From the NCBI GenBank assembly GCA_018287875.1, contig JAGVVL010000015.1, positions 186,001-250,000 of the forward strand: a stretch of DNA of 64,000 bases. The letters run 5' to 3'. Shown in pieces: positions 1-9,749 of the stretch; position 1 is the stretch's first letter, and each line of letters opens with the position of its first letter. Below the pieces are notes generated by a model. It was not told the DNA's origin, did no database searches, and was given only the letters and a program-made list of their open reading frames with translations. This DNA is from Nigrospora sphaerica. Lineage: Eukaryota > Ascomycota > Sordariomycetes > Amphisphaeriales > Apiosporaceae. The position numbers and the translations under genes are program-made.

Positions 1-44
1 GCTAGGTGCGCCTGAGCCTTTCTCCCAGGTCCCAACCTGTAACA

Positions 45-146
45 CCGTGTTCTTTTATCCTTAAAAAAGGGCCCCAAGATCAAAAGAGCCTTTGTAAAGG
101 GGTTACTTTCTCTTTTCAATTGAAGTACCACTTTTACCAATATAGG
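45..146 (-). repeat. LTR fragment (5' part), reverse orientation, RIP-degraded
   Basis: This stretch is a diverged reverse complement of the first ~100 bp of the LTR-like repeat seen intact at 679 and 2624. The shared landmarks are the inverted CTCTTTCGATCTCGGAGG-type core and the tract ending at the LTR start. Most differences are transitions, as RIP produces. The rest of this copy would lie left of the window. Confidence 0.6.
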
Positions 147-332
147 AAGATTAAGCACCTTAATAAACTAGACTTTTAAAAAGTATTACGCTTCTTTTAA
201 TTATTTTTAAGACCTTATATAATAGTGAGAATTATTAAATAGCGCGTAATACGTTAAATAAGAAAAGCATAAAGGCTTAATTTTAAAGTAAAGCGTAAAG
301 GGTTTACGTAATATTAACGCGATATTAATAAT

Positions 333-668
333 TGTTGCAGGTATAAGACTTATCCTATATCGTTCTCCATCAATACGGACTAAGCTATGCACTTAACGGA
401 AAGCTAGTTCTTTAACCAAGTCTATCCTAGAGCTCGGTCCAGCCTACCCTGGAGCACGGGCCAGCTTACCCGCAAGCATGGCCTGCTTTACATATAAGCG
501 TGGCGTACGCCACCTGGAAGCTTTTATAAGTTTCTACGTGGCTTCTTGAAGCTCTCACAAGCTCTTATAAGGCTCTATGAACCTCTGTAATGTTTCATAT
601 GCTTCTAAGCCACGTAATCACTTACGCAATCACTTACGCGTTTTCTTCTTTGTATTACTAAGAGGATA
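333..668 (-). repeat. LTR fragment (3' part), reverse orientation
   Basis: Reverse complement of the 3' ~340 bp of the LTR at 679-1245. It begins with TGTTGCAGGTATA, the inverse of the LTR terminus TATACCTGCAACA. Together with 1246-1346 it looks like one reverse-oriented LTR that was split by the forward copy at 679-1245, with about 110 bp of its middle lost. Confidence 0.65.
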
Positions 669-678
669 AAAGTTTAAT

Positions 679-1245
679 TGTTGGAAGTGGTGGTTTGATC
701 GAAAAGAGGAAGCAACCCCTTTATAAGGGCTCTTTCGATCTCGGAGGTCGTTTCTATAAAGAAACACGGAAGGATAAGGAACTTCTCTTCAAGAGGAACA
801 AGAGTGTATTTCGTGTGCTTGCTTGCTTCAGGACAGACTAGTTACACAAAGAGGGGAGATTCAGCCTTTACTTATACCCGTTAAACCTTTATCCTCTTAG
901 TAATACAAGGAAGAGGACGCGTAAGTGATTGCGTAAGTGATTACGTGGCTTAGAAGCATATGGAACCTTATAGAGGTTTGTGGAGCCTCATGGGGGCTCG
1001 TGGGAGCTTCAGGGAGTCACGTAGAAACTCGTGGAAACTCGTGGAACCTTGCAGAAGCTTCCGCGTGGCGAACGCCACGCTTGTGGGTAAAGCGGGCCAT
1101 GCTTGCGGGTAAGCTGGCCCGTGCTCCAGGGTAGGCTGGCCCGAGCTTTAGGATAGGCTCGGTTAAAGGACTAGCTTCTCGTTAAGTGCATAGCTTAGTC
1201 CGTAGTGACAGAGAACGGTATAGGATAAGTCCTATACCTGCAACA
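679..1245 (+). repeat. LTR-like repeat, forward copy, ends TG...CA
   Basis: A 567-bp repeat that begins TGTTGGAAGTGG and ends CCTGCAACA, closely matched by 2624-3174. TG...CA ends are typical of retrotransposon LTRs. The flanking 5 bp (TTAAT, CTTAT) do not match, so no target-site duplication is visible, probably because the insertion point was later deleted. It sits inside an inverted copy of the same repeat, giving a large imperfect palindrome at 333-1346. Confidence 0.65.
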
Positions 1246-1346
1246 CTTATTCTTCCGTGTTTCTTTATAAGAAACGACCTCCAAGATCGAAAGAGCCCTT
1301 ATAAAGGGTTGCTTCCTCTTCCAATCAAACCACCACTTCCAATATA
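1246..1346 (-). repeat. LTR fragment (5' part), reverse orientation
   Basis: Reverse complement of the first ~100 bp of the LTR. The terminal TG of the LTR now reads TA in sense orientation (TATTGGAAG), which is the expected RIP transition. It is probably the continuation of the fragment at 333-668. Confidence 0.6.
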
Positions 1347-1479
1347 AAGGCTTTTCCGTTTGCTCCTATATTAGTAAGAGCGTCTTATATAGTCAATGTA
1401 AGTCCATTATAGAATACTATATAAGCTACTATTAGTGGTTGCTCACTTATATATTATTATAGAAAATTAAAAGGTATAT

Positions 1480-2623
1480 CCTTGTTTATTTCTAACGCCG
1501 AAATATTGCTGTCCACTCTCTTTAAGATAAAGTTCAAACTCCCTAGGGTATTCAGTTTCTCTTGTCTTCTAAAAGGATCTCGAGGACCTTATTAGTCGAC
1601 ATTGTAGAGCCCGTCTTAGCAGTAGGAGAGTTATCAGTCGTCTTCTTATCGTACCTTATTCTAGCTATAATAGCTGTAATTCGGGTATTAAAGGCCCGTT
1701 TCTCTATCAGCTTTTTAGGGTACTCTCAAGATCGGTGACCTGTCTTCTTACAATTAAAATAAGCGCCATAGGTAAGCAAGTTCTTTATCTCTTCTATAGG
1801 GAGTCTGTTTGTTATAGAGGTGGACGTTATTATCTAGGGTTTAGTGCCTTTAAGTTTAGGTTCCGTTCTTATACTTGCCGAGATCTTGTTTATTCGAGGA
1901 GCATTAGTTGCCTTCTAGTTACTTATAGTTATCTTATAAGCTAGGAAGTTCTTATTTTATGGGTGATTATATATTTAAATAATAATATAAAAAGCTTTAA
2001 AAGACACGCTATTATTAGTATACTTCTCTACGACTGCTTTGTTTAACTATAGAGGGAGTTTATTATTTAATTCTCTTTTATAATCGCTAAGTTAGACTCG
2101 GGCTTAGCCTGCTAGTCGAACAAATTTCAGCTTCTAAGTTTAGAACGAGTTATTAAGTAGCATTTAAAAGTACTTGAATTCCTATCGAGCCTTCTTATAG
2201 GCCTGCTAGTCTATATATAACTCCTATAGGTGGTTTAAGATCTATTGAGAGGTGGTAAGTAAGGGGGAACCGAATTTATCTATTATAAAAGTATAAAGGG
2301 CGTTTATAGCTAATCTTTTTACGCGGCTTAGAATATAGTTTATCTTATTTTAATTATTACTAAAGTGGTCTATATTAGTCTGCATCTTACCTTTAACTAA
2401 TATAAACTAAGGGCCAAAGTAGATAGCAGAGTCCTTATTGTTTATAAAGATAGGAGGTTCAGGTATTTAAATACTACGGCTAGTTTCTATATTAGACTTA
2501 ACACCTGAAAGGTCGGTGGTCTAGGAGTCTACGCGGGACTAATAAAGACGTCGTGCTATATCTTAGATATCTTTCTTTAGTTCGTCGATCTCCTTATAAC
2601 TACCGTTAACCTCTATAATAAAG
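1480..2623 (-). pseudogene. RIP-degraded retrotransposon Gag-like ORF, C-terminal part with zinc-knuckle relic
   Basis: Reading the minus strand through frequent TAG/TAA/TGA stops gives a Gag-like protein. At about 1712-1773 it contains YFNCKKTGHRS followed by a stop and EYPKK, close to the CX2CX4HX4C knuckle of retroviral-type Gag but with Cys-to-Tyr changes that fit RIP. Upstream it reads IFINNKDSAIYFGP and later KINYILSRVKRLA, in the style of fungal Gypsy capsid regions. The reading continues rightward on the far side of the solo LTR (3175-3861) and of LINE copy A (8824-9060). No protease, reverse transcriptase or integrase is recognisable next to it, so it is either a truncated element or a Gag-only non-autonomous one. 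The family assignment is inference from motif shape only. Confidence 0.55.
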
Positions 2624-3174
2624 TGTTAGAAGTGGTGGTTTGATCGAAAAGAGGAAGCAACCCCTTTATAAGGGCTCTTTCGATCTCGGAGGCCGTTTCT
2701 TAAGGATAAAGGAACACGGAAGAGTAGGAACTTCTCTTAAGGGGAGTAGAGAGTGAGATCTCTAAGTTGCTTGCTTACTTCCGAGACTATGTACACGATG
2801 AGGGAAGATTTATCTCTTATTTATACCCTTTTAACCCTTTATCCTCTTAGTAATACGAAGAGGGGACGCGTAAGTGGACGCGTAAGCAGTGACGTAGCTT
2901 AGAAGCACGTGGACGCTTATGGAACCTCGTGGGACCACGTGGAGGCTTGTGGAACCTCGTAGAAACTCGTAGAAACTTATAGAAGGTTCCGAGTAGCGTA
3001 GGCCACGTATACAGGAAAAGTGGCCCTAGCTTTAAGGTACGGTTGCCCGTGCTGTCGGGTAAGGTGGCCCGAGCTTTAGGGCAGTCTCGGTTAAAGGACT
3101 AGCTTTTTGATAAGTGCATAGCTAAGTCCTTAACGAAGGATAACGGTATAGGGGTAAGCCCTATACTTTTAACA
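2624..3174 (+). repeat. Solo LTR with 5-bp target-site duplication TAAAG
   Basis: A 551-bp copy of the repeat at 679-1245, beginning TGTTAGAAG and ending TTTTAACA. It is flanked on both sides by TAAAG (2619-2623 and 3175-3179), the 5-bp duplication expected of integrase-mediated LTR insertion. Only one LTR remains, consistent with LTR-LTR recombination. It interrupts the Gag-like pseudogene: the minus-strand reading resumes directly on the other side. Confidence 0.8.
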
Positions 3175-3861
3175 TAAAGGCAGTAACAACCTCGCTATCT
3201 TAAGGTATTAAGGGATCAGCAACTCTGTTCTTCCTTTAATTATACTTCTTCCTAAAGAAATGGGCCTAAAAGTAAAGGCCTTTGATAACCGAGTCTAGGT
3301 TTTTATAAGTGTTATAGAGATCGATAATTTGGTCCCGATAAGTTACTATTATGAAAGTCCGGGTTTTAAATTCTAATTATAGGGTATAGGAGTCTTTATT
3401 AAACATTTTCTCGAAGATGTTTTTATTAATAGTCCTTTAAATATCGAGCTAAGCCACTAAGGCTATATCTGCAACAGCTATAAAAGGCATTCCTAGAGAC
3501 TCCTTCTTATCAGTGTATATCTTAGTATAGGTCTTTACTTAGTAAAGGAGATCCTCGCCTTTTAAGTCGTCTATATTAATATTGTATTGATATAATAGGA
3601 ACATATCTTTAGCGTAGGCTTCTTAAAAGGCAGTATATATCTTTTTATAGGTCTTATATTTATACTTACTCTCCTCCTTAGTAGTTAGGGGAGTGTTATT
3701 AAAAGCGCCGATAGTGCTAAAGTTCTGCAATAATCGTCTATTTAAGTTTAAGTCGATAGGCTTAAGCTCCTTAATGTTAGGACAGATAGCGTCTAGTTGC
3801 TTAAGGTTAAACCGGACTTATTGGATTGCCTCCTTATATCGGGCTTTCTAGATGGAACTGC
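3175..3861 (-). pseudogene. RIP-degraded Gag-like ORF, middle part
   Basis: Minus-strand continuation of the Gag relic at 1480-2623. A long stop-interrupted reading includes LNLNRRLLQNFSTIGAFNN and KYKYKTYKKIYTAF. It is AT-rich with many TA dinucleotides. It ends where LINE copy A inserted; the 14-bp sequence GATCGCGGTTGTTT at 3862-3875 is repeated at 8810-8823, after which the Gag reading continues. Confidence 0.5.
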
Positions 3862-6790
3862 GATCGCGGTTGTTTTATTATTATTCTTACACCTAGCGAC
3901 CTATTTAGGCCATGAGGACCCCCTGCGCATCTTAGCCTAGGAAAACCGTTCCGGGCTAATGTCCGGCCGGGTGAAAAACCCAGGTTCCGCTGCGTCGTAC
4001 CGCTTCTATCTACTTTTTGACCTGCCATACCGAGATCGGGCTTAGCGCGCCCGCTTCCTAGCTGATAAGTTGATTTGCTAGCTGGAACATATCCAGCCTT
4101 CCAGAGCGGAGTAGCTATCTTACGATGATCCCTGCTTTTCCTGGGGTGTCAAGCATCCTATCCGTGTCTATCGGTTCTCCTAGAGCTTAGACGAGATGCT
4201 CTCGTCTTTCTGTTTCCCGTAGGCAGAAAACGAGGATATACTAGACAGTCTCCCTGCCCTGACTGCAGACGCACCAGGGGCTGTCGAAGCCTAGGACCCT
4301 ACGCTTAAAAAGGAAGTCTCGCAGCCCAATCTTGCCAGTCCTCGCTTAAATAAGGATGGAGCTCTCGGCCTTATGGAGTCCCTTATAGAGCTTGAGGACG
4401 TGCTTGTCTGGCGGCATCTTAGTTGCTACCGGGGTTCGTGCTGTTCGATTTTGCTGCGCTTGTTGCTATCTTTAAAGCCAGTCTCTCTCCTTAGCCTTAT
4501 GTGCTGAGTCTCCGGCTAGCCATGTATCTAGCCATCTCTTACAGTCGGGGATTTCCGGACCTGTTGGTCTGCGCTGTCGAGTCGGCCTTGTTAGGATCCA
4601 CCTAGCTGCTATGTCGCATCTAGTTTAGATAAGTGATGCGATACGCGGTTATTAGAGCCTCTCTTCCGACGCCGCCACTCTTTTGTTCCGCTATACGTCT
4701 AGGGGCGATACGTAAGCTTCTGTTTCTAGTGTCGTAGCTGCTGTCGCCTTGAAGGCCCCTGTGACTTTACAGAGGCACTCGGTTTAGATATCGTCTAGTG
4801 TCTTAGCCCTGCTTTTCGAGATATGATGGTGCTATTCTGAGGCTCCGTATCCTATAGCAGACTATACAACGGCTGTGTAGACTTAGCGGGCTCGCTAAAG
4901 AGATGCACCCTATATCGAGCTGGCTATCCGGTTTAGAGCGTAGACCTGCGTGGCCATCTTCTTCGATATCGACTGGACATGGGCGTCCTAGCGGAGACGC
5001 CTATCTACCTGGACGCCAAGGACGCGACAGGAGTCTTCTAGTTCGATTTCGTGGCCTTCTACGGTTATCTTTATATCCGGACCTTTTCGTTTTCGGGAGA
5101 AGTGGACTAAGTGGTATTTCCTAACTGCGAAGATCATATTATGGCTGACTGCCTATTCTTTGCAGACCCTATAAGCGGCTTCCAGCTGCTCGCAGGTCTA
5201 CTCTGGGTTTAAGCCGAAGCCCACAAGGTTTGTGTTGTCTACAAAAGCTATAGTGGCTATCCCTAAGACAGCGCGGAGAGCTTTATAAAGACCGGCTGTA
5301 TAGAGGCAGAAGAGGATGGGCGATAGGGGCGAGCCTTACAGGACGCCTGCTAGGACTAGGATCTCGTCCGATTCCTGGCCGTCGAAAAACAGCGTGGTAG
5401 ATCGGTCGGATAGGAAGCTTCAGATCCAGTTGATAGTCCATATAGGAACCCGTAATGCGCGTAAGTTAGCAAGGAGCCTTCTATAGTCAACGGAGTCGAA
5501 AGCGCCTGAGATATCCAGCAATAGAAGGGTTGCTGCACCTCTATACTTCCAGGCTGTTCGGACTAAGTCCGTTAACAGCTGTAAGGCCGTTTCTGTAGAG
5601 CGGCCCTTTCGGTTCCCTATTTATTCGTCCGGGAGCAGCCCGTTTTCTTCCGCAAAGCTAGCTAGCTGTTACGCCAGCAGGCTCTCGATCACCTTCCCTA
5701 TAGTGTTAAGTAGCGCGATGGGTCTCTATCCGCCGGCTTAGCGGTACTCGTTTAGCTGCTTTTCTGGTTTCCGGAGGATAACGGTCACTGCTTTGCGGAA
5801 CGCTGTTGGATAGTATCCCATACGCTAGCATGCTTCCGTTAAAGAGGTTAAAGCCTAGAAGAGGGGCTTTCTTAAGCGCTTAAGGAAACCGTTCGGAAGC
5901 TGGTCTGGTCCAGGTGCTTTCCACTAGCCTGCCTTACTTAAGACGTCTTAGACCTGCTCCGCTGTTACCTCGCTATCGATATCGAGAGGCGCTGTAAGCC
6001 GGTTTGTTATACGGAAGCCGGTATGCATGGCCTTAGGGAGAGGGTAAAACCTCTCTTGGAAGGCCTCCGTTTTCTCCTTATAGGTCGTCGCTTTGCCTCG
6101 CGGTGTGTGAAACGTAGGGATAGCTAGGGGTAGCGGCGGTGCGGTTCCTTCGGTTCTGGCCTATCTTGCGATGTTCCAGACGCCAGCTGGCTAGCTAGAG
6201 GCCTTATAGAGCATGTTTCTCTAGGTCGCTATCTTTATATTGCGGATTATTTTCTTTTTCGTAAGGGATGCTTACCGAAGAGCTCGCCAGGCTGCGTCTA
6301 TCCTATCAGATAGCCATGTTCGCTGGGTTCGTCTCTCCTCCTCTATAGCTTCTTTTATTTCTTGGTTCTACTATGCCTTGCCTCTCCGCTTAACGTGGTG
6401 GACATTAAAGTCTCCTATAAGGACTGTTTGTCCTAGCTAAGGACTGGTAAGGAGGGCTTCGATAACTGGCAGGTCTAATCTGCTAATCGATCTAGGAGGA
6501 GGCGAGTATACGCAGATGACTATTATAGGACTATCTGGTAACTGGATTATAATATTGCACCTATTTAATTGCGCCTTATAAGTTCATTATATTAAGGGGT
6601 GCTTCTTATTAATATAGATATAAGCTCTGCCCCCCTCGGCAGTATAAAAAAGGTAGTACGGAGAGGATCTCGGGCAGTAGGTGGTCGGTATATATAGGTT
6701 TCGCCAGGGCTCTTAGATAGCTGAGACGTCATACTCTTCGGAGATGGCATCGACTGCTAGGATCTGTGCTTTCTTGCTTTTCTATATGTT

Positions 6791-6910
6791 TGTCACGGGA
6801 TGACATCAGCACGCTAACCACTGAGCCAAAAGACTAGGTAGACTGGATCGAAGATCCAGTCTATTAGCGTGACTTATGTACTGGGAGAGGTTCCCAGCTA
6901 ACCTCTCACA
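6791..6910 (-). repeat. TRIM terminal repeat, left copy (3' LTR in element orientation)
   Basis: 120 bp, identical to 7190-7309. In element orientation it begins TGTGAGAGGTTAG and ends TCCCGTGACA. It contains a 6-bp inverted repeat (ATGTCA/TGACAT) around TCCCG when the first bases beyond the repeat are included, and a perfect hairpin AGACTGGATC/GATCCAGTCT. Confidence 0.85.
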
Positions 6911-7189
6911 TACCTTCCCTCTCCGCGCGCCGCTCGCCTTCCTCGTAAGACCCGTACGAGTGCGTTGCGTACGCCTTACCGGTAGAGCGACCAAGGCAGA
7001 GCAGAACATAAGGGCCTGGCCCCGAGGTGCGCGCGCGCCCTTCCACGCCGGCGCACCTCTGAGCCCTGGATGGACCCAGGACCCTTGAGCCTTGAGGGGA
7101 ATTGAACCCAGACCTCTTTGGCTCCTGCGGCGCGCCCGGCGCACTGCCAATCAGGGCGCGTGAGGGGCGCAGGTGTGATCCAGTCTACA

Positions 7190-7309
7190 TGTCACGGGAT
7201 GACATCAGCACGCTAACCACTGAGCCAAAAGACTAGGTAGACTGGATCGAAGATCCAGTCTATTAGCGTGACTTATGTACTGGGAGAGGTTCCCAGCTAA
7301 CCTCTCACA
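7190..7309 (-). repeat. TRIM terminal repeat, right copy (5' LTR in element orientation)
   Basis: 120 bp, identical to 6791-6910 and followed by the ATGTT duplication. Just inside it (element orientation) lies TGTAGACTGGATCACACC, where a primer-binding site would be expected. It does not start with the usual TGG, so the priming tRNA is not identified. Confidence 0.85.
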
Positions 7310-8823
7310 ATGTTCCAGTGTAGGATCCTTAGCGCTGTTATAGTCGAGCGTGGATACTATTTAGTGTTAACTCTGGTGTTTCGATGTCTATATCGTCTAT
7401 CTCTTCGTGGGTTCTGCTGCGGGCTCTGCCGGTGCTTCTAATATAGCAGCTGGTTACTCGACGCTTCCGTGGCTGTACTGTCTACTAGTCCTCGGCTGTT
7501 GGCTTAAGGGGTTCTTATAAGGGCAGTGTGAATCCCTTTAGTCTCGTGATATAAGCAGCCTTAGCAATCTAGACCTGCTCTTAGCAGACTGGACACTTCT
7601 TAGACTATGTAGTGTGTGGTCCTCGGCATGCTGGACAGCATTATCGGCTCTTATTCTCGGTTTCTAAGTATTCTTTATTATTATGCTTTGTTAAATAGCA
7701 GAGCCCGCACTTACATGCGTGGCGGCAAACACAGGCGATGTGTTTATAACGGTAGCAGTAGTAGTATTGCTTAAGCTGTGCTCCTTTGGCGAAGGGCTTG
7801 TATAGATAGTAGCTATACTGCTAAATAAGGCCGTCTCGGTATAGCTATTCCGCTTATTAAACTATAGGTACTGCAATATATAGGGCCGTGACCTTCCAGA
7901 CGCGGTCTTAGCGTTGCGAGGGAGCTTGGCCTTTAGGATGTCGACAGAGCCGCCGGGCTGGTTCCGGAGTTGGACTTCTAGCTGCCCTTAGTTCGTCTTT
8001 ATAGCCTCCTTATTAATGCTATAGGCCACCACCAGGATCTTTCTTTTCTAGATAGAGGCGTTCTCTCCGAAGGCCTCGGTAGTCCAGGCCTAGTCAGTTT
8101 CTAGCTGTCGCTTCTCTTCTGCTGTCTTATAAGTAATAGCATAGTCTCCGCTGGGAAGCTTCCGTGTAGCTATTGCTGTTTCTCTGCCTATTGTTACGTT
8201 AACTTTCCGTATGATCTCTTCGTAGGTGCGGCCTTCAGTTCCTGCGGCTATAACCGTTACCTCCTATTTGTGTCGAGGAGGCAGAGTCTTAGCTACCTAG
8301 GGAGCCCTGGGCGCTAGGGCGGCGGTAGGGGCAGTAGCGGCTGCAGCGTATATCTTAGGAGCTTTAATTTCCTTATAAATAGCTTGCAGCGTGTTCTTGA
8401 TAGCATTGACATGTCTTTCGACGCTGGGTTGGTTGTCCGATTCCTTAACCGCCGTCTTTAGAACCGGAATGGCGGCTTAAACTGCTGCGGCTAAGGCCGT
8501 AATATTGATTTCACCAGCTAGGAAGCGTTTGAAGTCTTCTATAGTGCTACGTATATCCTCTGGACTGCGTCCAGGTGCTGTGATGCTGTCTGGCGATGGT
8601 GTTCTTAAGTCCGGAGGTGACGGCTCGGGGGGTGGGGCGGGCCTATGGCGGCTCCCACCACCCGCGCTTTGCCTCGAGAGTGGTGAATCGACCATTTCTA
8701 GGCTAAATGAAGCCCTAGGAACAGTTTCCAGGCTATCCGGTAGCTTTTAGAGTCGTTGTTGTAAAGTTATCGCCGTGTGGGGTCAGTTTCAAAAAGGTTT
8801 TTTTCTTTTGATCGCGGTTGTTT

Positions 8824-9060
8824 AAATTCTTTAATATCTTGGTGTTCTTATCGATTTCTTTCTTCTTTAAGCTTAGTTTTAGTTAAGGGTGGTGTTAACT
8901 CTGTCGACAGGGTCCGTTTACAGGGTTCTAGGTCTTAATGTCGGATCTTAGCAACGGAGATAATTACTGTAAGGGTTCTAGCGTTCCTAGTGTCGGCAAC
9001 GCGGTTCTGATCGGTGGGATATTATTAAGGCCTTCCTAAGCGAGGGATGACGTTGCTATA
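8824..9060 (-). pseudogene. RIP-degraded Gag-like ORF, N-terminal side
   Basis: Right-hand flank of LINE copy A. In minus orientation the sequence (TKTKLKEERNR, then EHQDIKEFKQPR) runs directly into the Gag relic left of 3861 once the LINE is removed. No 5' LTR belonging to this element is visible to the right. Confidence 0.4.
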
Positions 9061-9261
9061 ATATCACGGCACACAGTTGGACAAGTCGACAACTAATCGT
9101 AGATTGACTGAGGATAGCAACATGAGGAAGAAAAGAAGGAAAACACACGATGGCTCTGGCGGTCTCAAGGTATCTAAGTACCCTGAGACGCACAGGCCCT
9201 CCCTTCTGCCAGTGTCCACCACCTGTTCCATCAGTGTACAGTTGCCAGCGCCGTCACAGCT
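9061..9261. other. Unassigned spacer between Gag relic and LINE fragment
   Basis: About 200 bp of moderate GC without similarity to the neighbouring repeats that I can see. No gene is recognised. An open frame on the plus strand continues into antisense LINE sequence and is not credible. Confidence 0.4.
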
Positions 9262-9630
9262 GTTGGGTTCCTTAGCTGCCTTCTTTAGGACTGGGATGGC
9301 GGCCTGTACGGCTGCGACTAAGGTCGTAACATTGGAATCGCTAGCTAAGAAGCGTTGAAGGCTGTTGACGGTGCTGTGAATGGCTTTTAAACTGCGTCCC
9401 GGTGTTGCATTACTGCTTAATGATGGCGTTTGCGAGTCCGGAGGCGTCGGCTTGGGTGGTGGAGCGGGCCGTTAGCGGCTCTCACCACCCGCGCTTTGCC
9501 CCGAGGGTGGTGAATCAACTATTTCTAGGCTAAATGTAGCCCTAGGAACAGTTTCCGGGCTATCCGGTGGCTTATACAGTCGTGGTTATGGAGTTATCGC
9601 CGTGTGGGGTCAGTTTCGAAAGGTTTTTTG
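9262..9630 (-). mobile_element. LINE fragment, copy D: 5' end of the Tad1-like element only
   Basis: Minus-strand match to the first ~370 bp of copies A and C: the 5' leader CCCCACACGGCGATAAC, then the ORF1 start with the Pro-rich N-terminus and the stretch DSNVTTLVAAVQAAIPVL. It stops abruptly near 9262 after AAKEP. LINEs normally lose the 5' end, so a surviving 5' piece implies a later deletion or rearrangement. Confidence 0.7.
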
Positions 9631-9749
9631 TAGCTTATAGTAAGCCTCATAATGAATGATAGCCATTGGCTGGTCCTAATCCTTCATCGCCCCCAACATG
9701 CATGGAATAAGCAAAATCGGCTCCATAACAGTAAGATGAAGAGGGGTAA

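Larger units (their letters stand above)
6791..7309 (-). mobile_element. TRIM-like element: 519 bp, two identical 120-bp terminal direct repeats, TSD ATGTT
   Basis: The terminal repeats 6791-6910 and 7190-7309 are identical over 120 bp and have TG...CA ends. ATGTT duplicates lie at 6786-6790 and 7310-7314. On the minus strand a purine tract GGAGAGGGAAGG (6913-6924) ends 2 nt before the downstream repeat, where a polypurine tract should be. The 279-bp interior is GC-rich and has no credible coding region. In the same orientation each terminal repeat holds TGGCTCAGTGG, a match to the Pol III A box (6818-6828 and 7217-7227), and the interior holds GGGTTCAATTCC, a match to the B box (7098-7109). 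The element is not RIP-mutated although its host LINE is, so insertion was recent. LINE copy C has the unoccupied target AACAC at 41120-41124. TRIM class is inferred from structure; a tRNA-derived SINE duplicated in tandem is less likely given the TSD and TG...CA ends. Confidence 0.8.
3876..8809 (-). mobile_element. Tad1-like non-LTR retrotransposon (LINE), copy A, full length, heavily RIP-mutated, interrupted by a TRIM
   Basis: On the minus strand the element runs from a 5' end near 8809 to a (TAA)n tail at about 3876-3886. It is flanked by a perfect 14-bp target-site duplication GATCGCGGTTGTTT (3862-3875 and 8810-8823). Without the 519-bp insertion plus its 5-bp duplication it is about 4.4 kb. 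By alignment with copy C it carries an ORF1 (Gag-like, N-terminus visible at 8477-8695), an apurinic-type endonuclease (about 6200-7330 around the insertion), a reverse transcriptase (about 4500-6100) and a C-terminal cysteine motif region (about 3950-4300). All are broken by RIP-type stops. It is the most decayed of the four LINE copies here. Confidence 0.85.

Noticed and set aside
6806..7150. 114-codon minus-strand frame inside the TRIM
   Set aside because: Arg/Gly/Leu-rich, begins inside the element and reads through the terminal repeat. The element shows no coding signature.
6791..7309. Interpretation as two tandem tRNA-derived SINEs
   Set aside because: The 5-bp TSD, TG...CA ends, identical terminal repeats and adjacent purine tract favour an LTR-type element. 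SINEs would have a 3' tail and longer variable TSDs.
9077..9358. 93-codon plus-strand frame
   Set aside because: Its right half is antisense to the LINE copy D ORF1.
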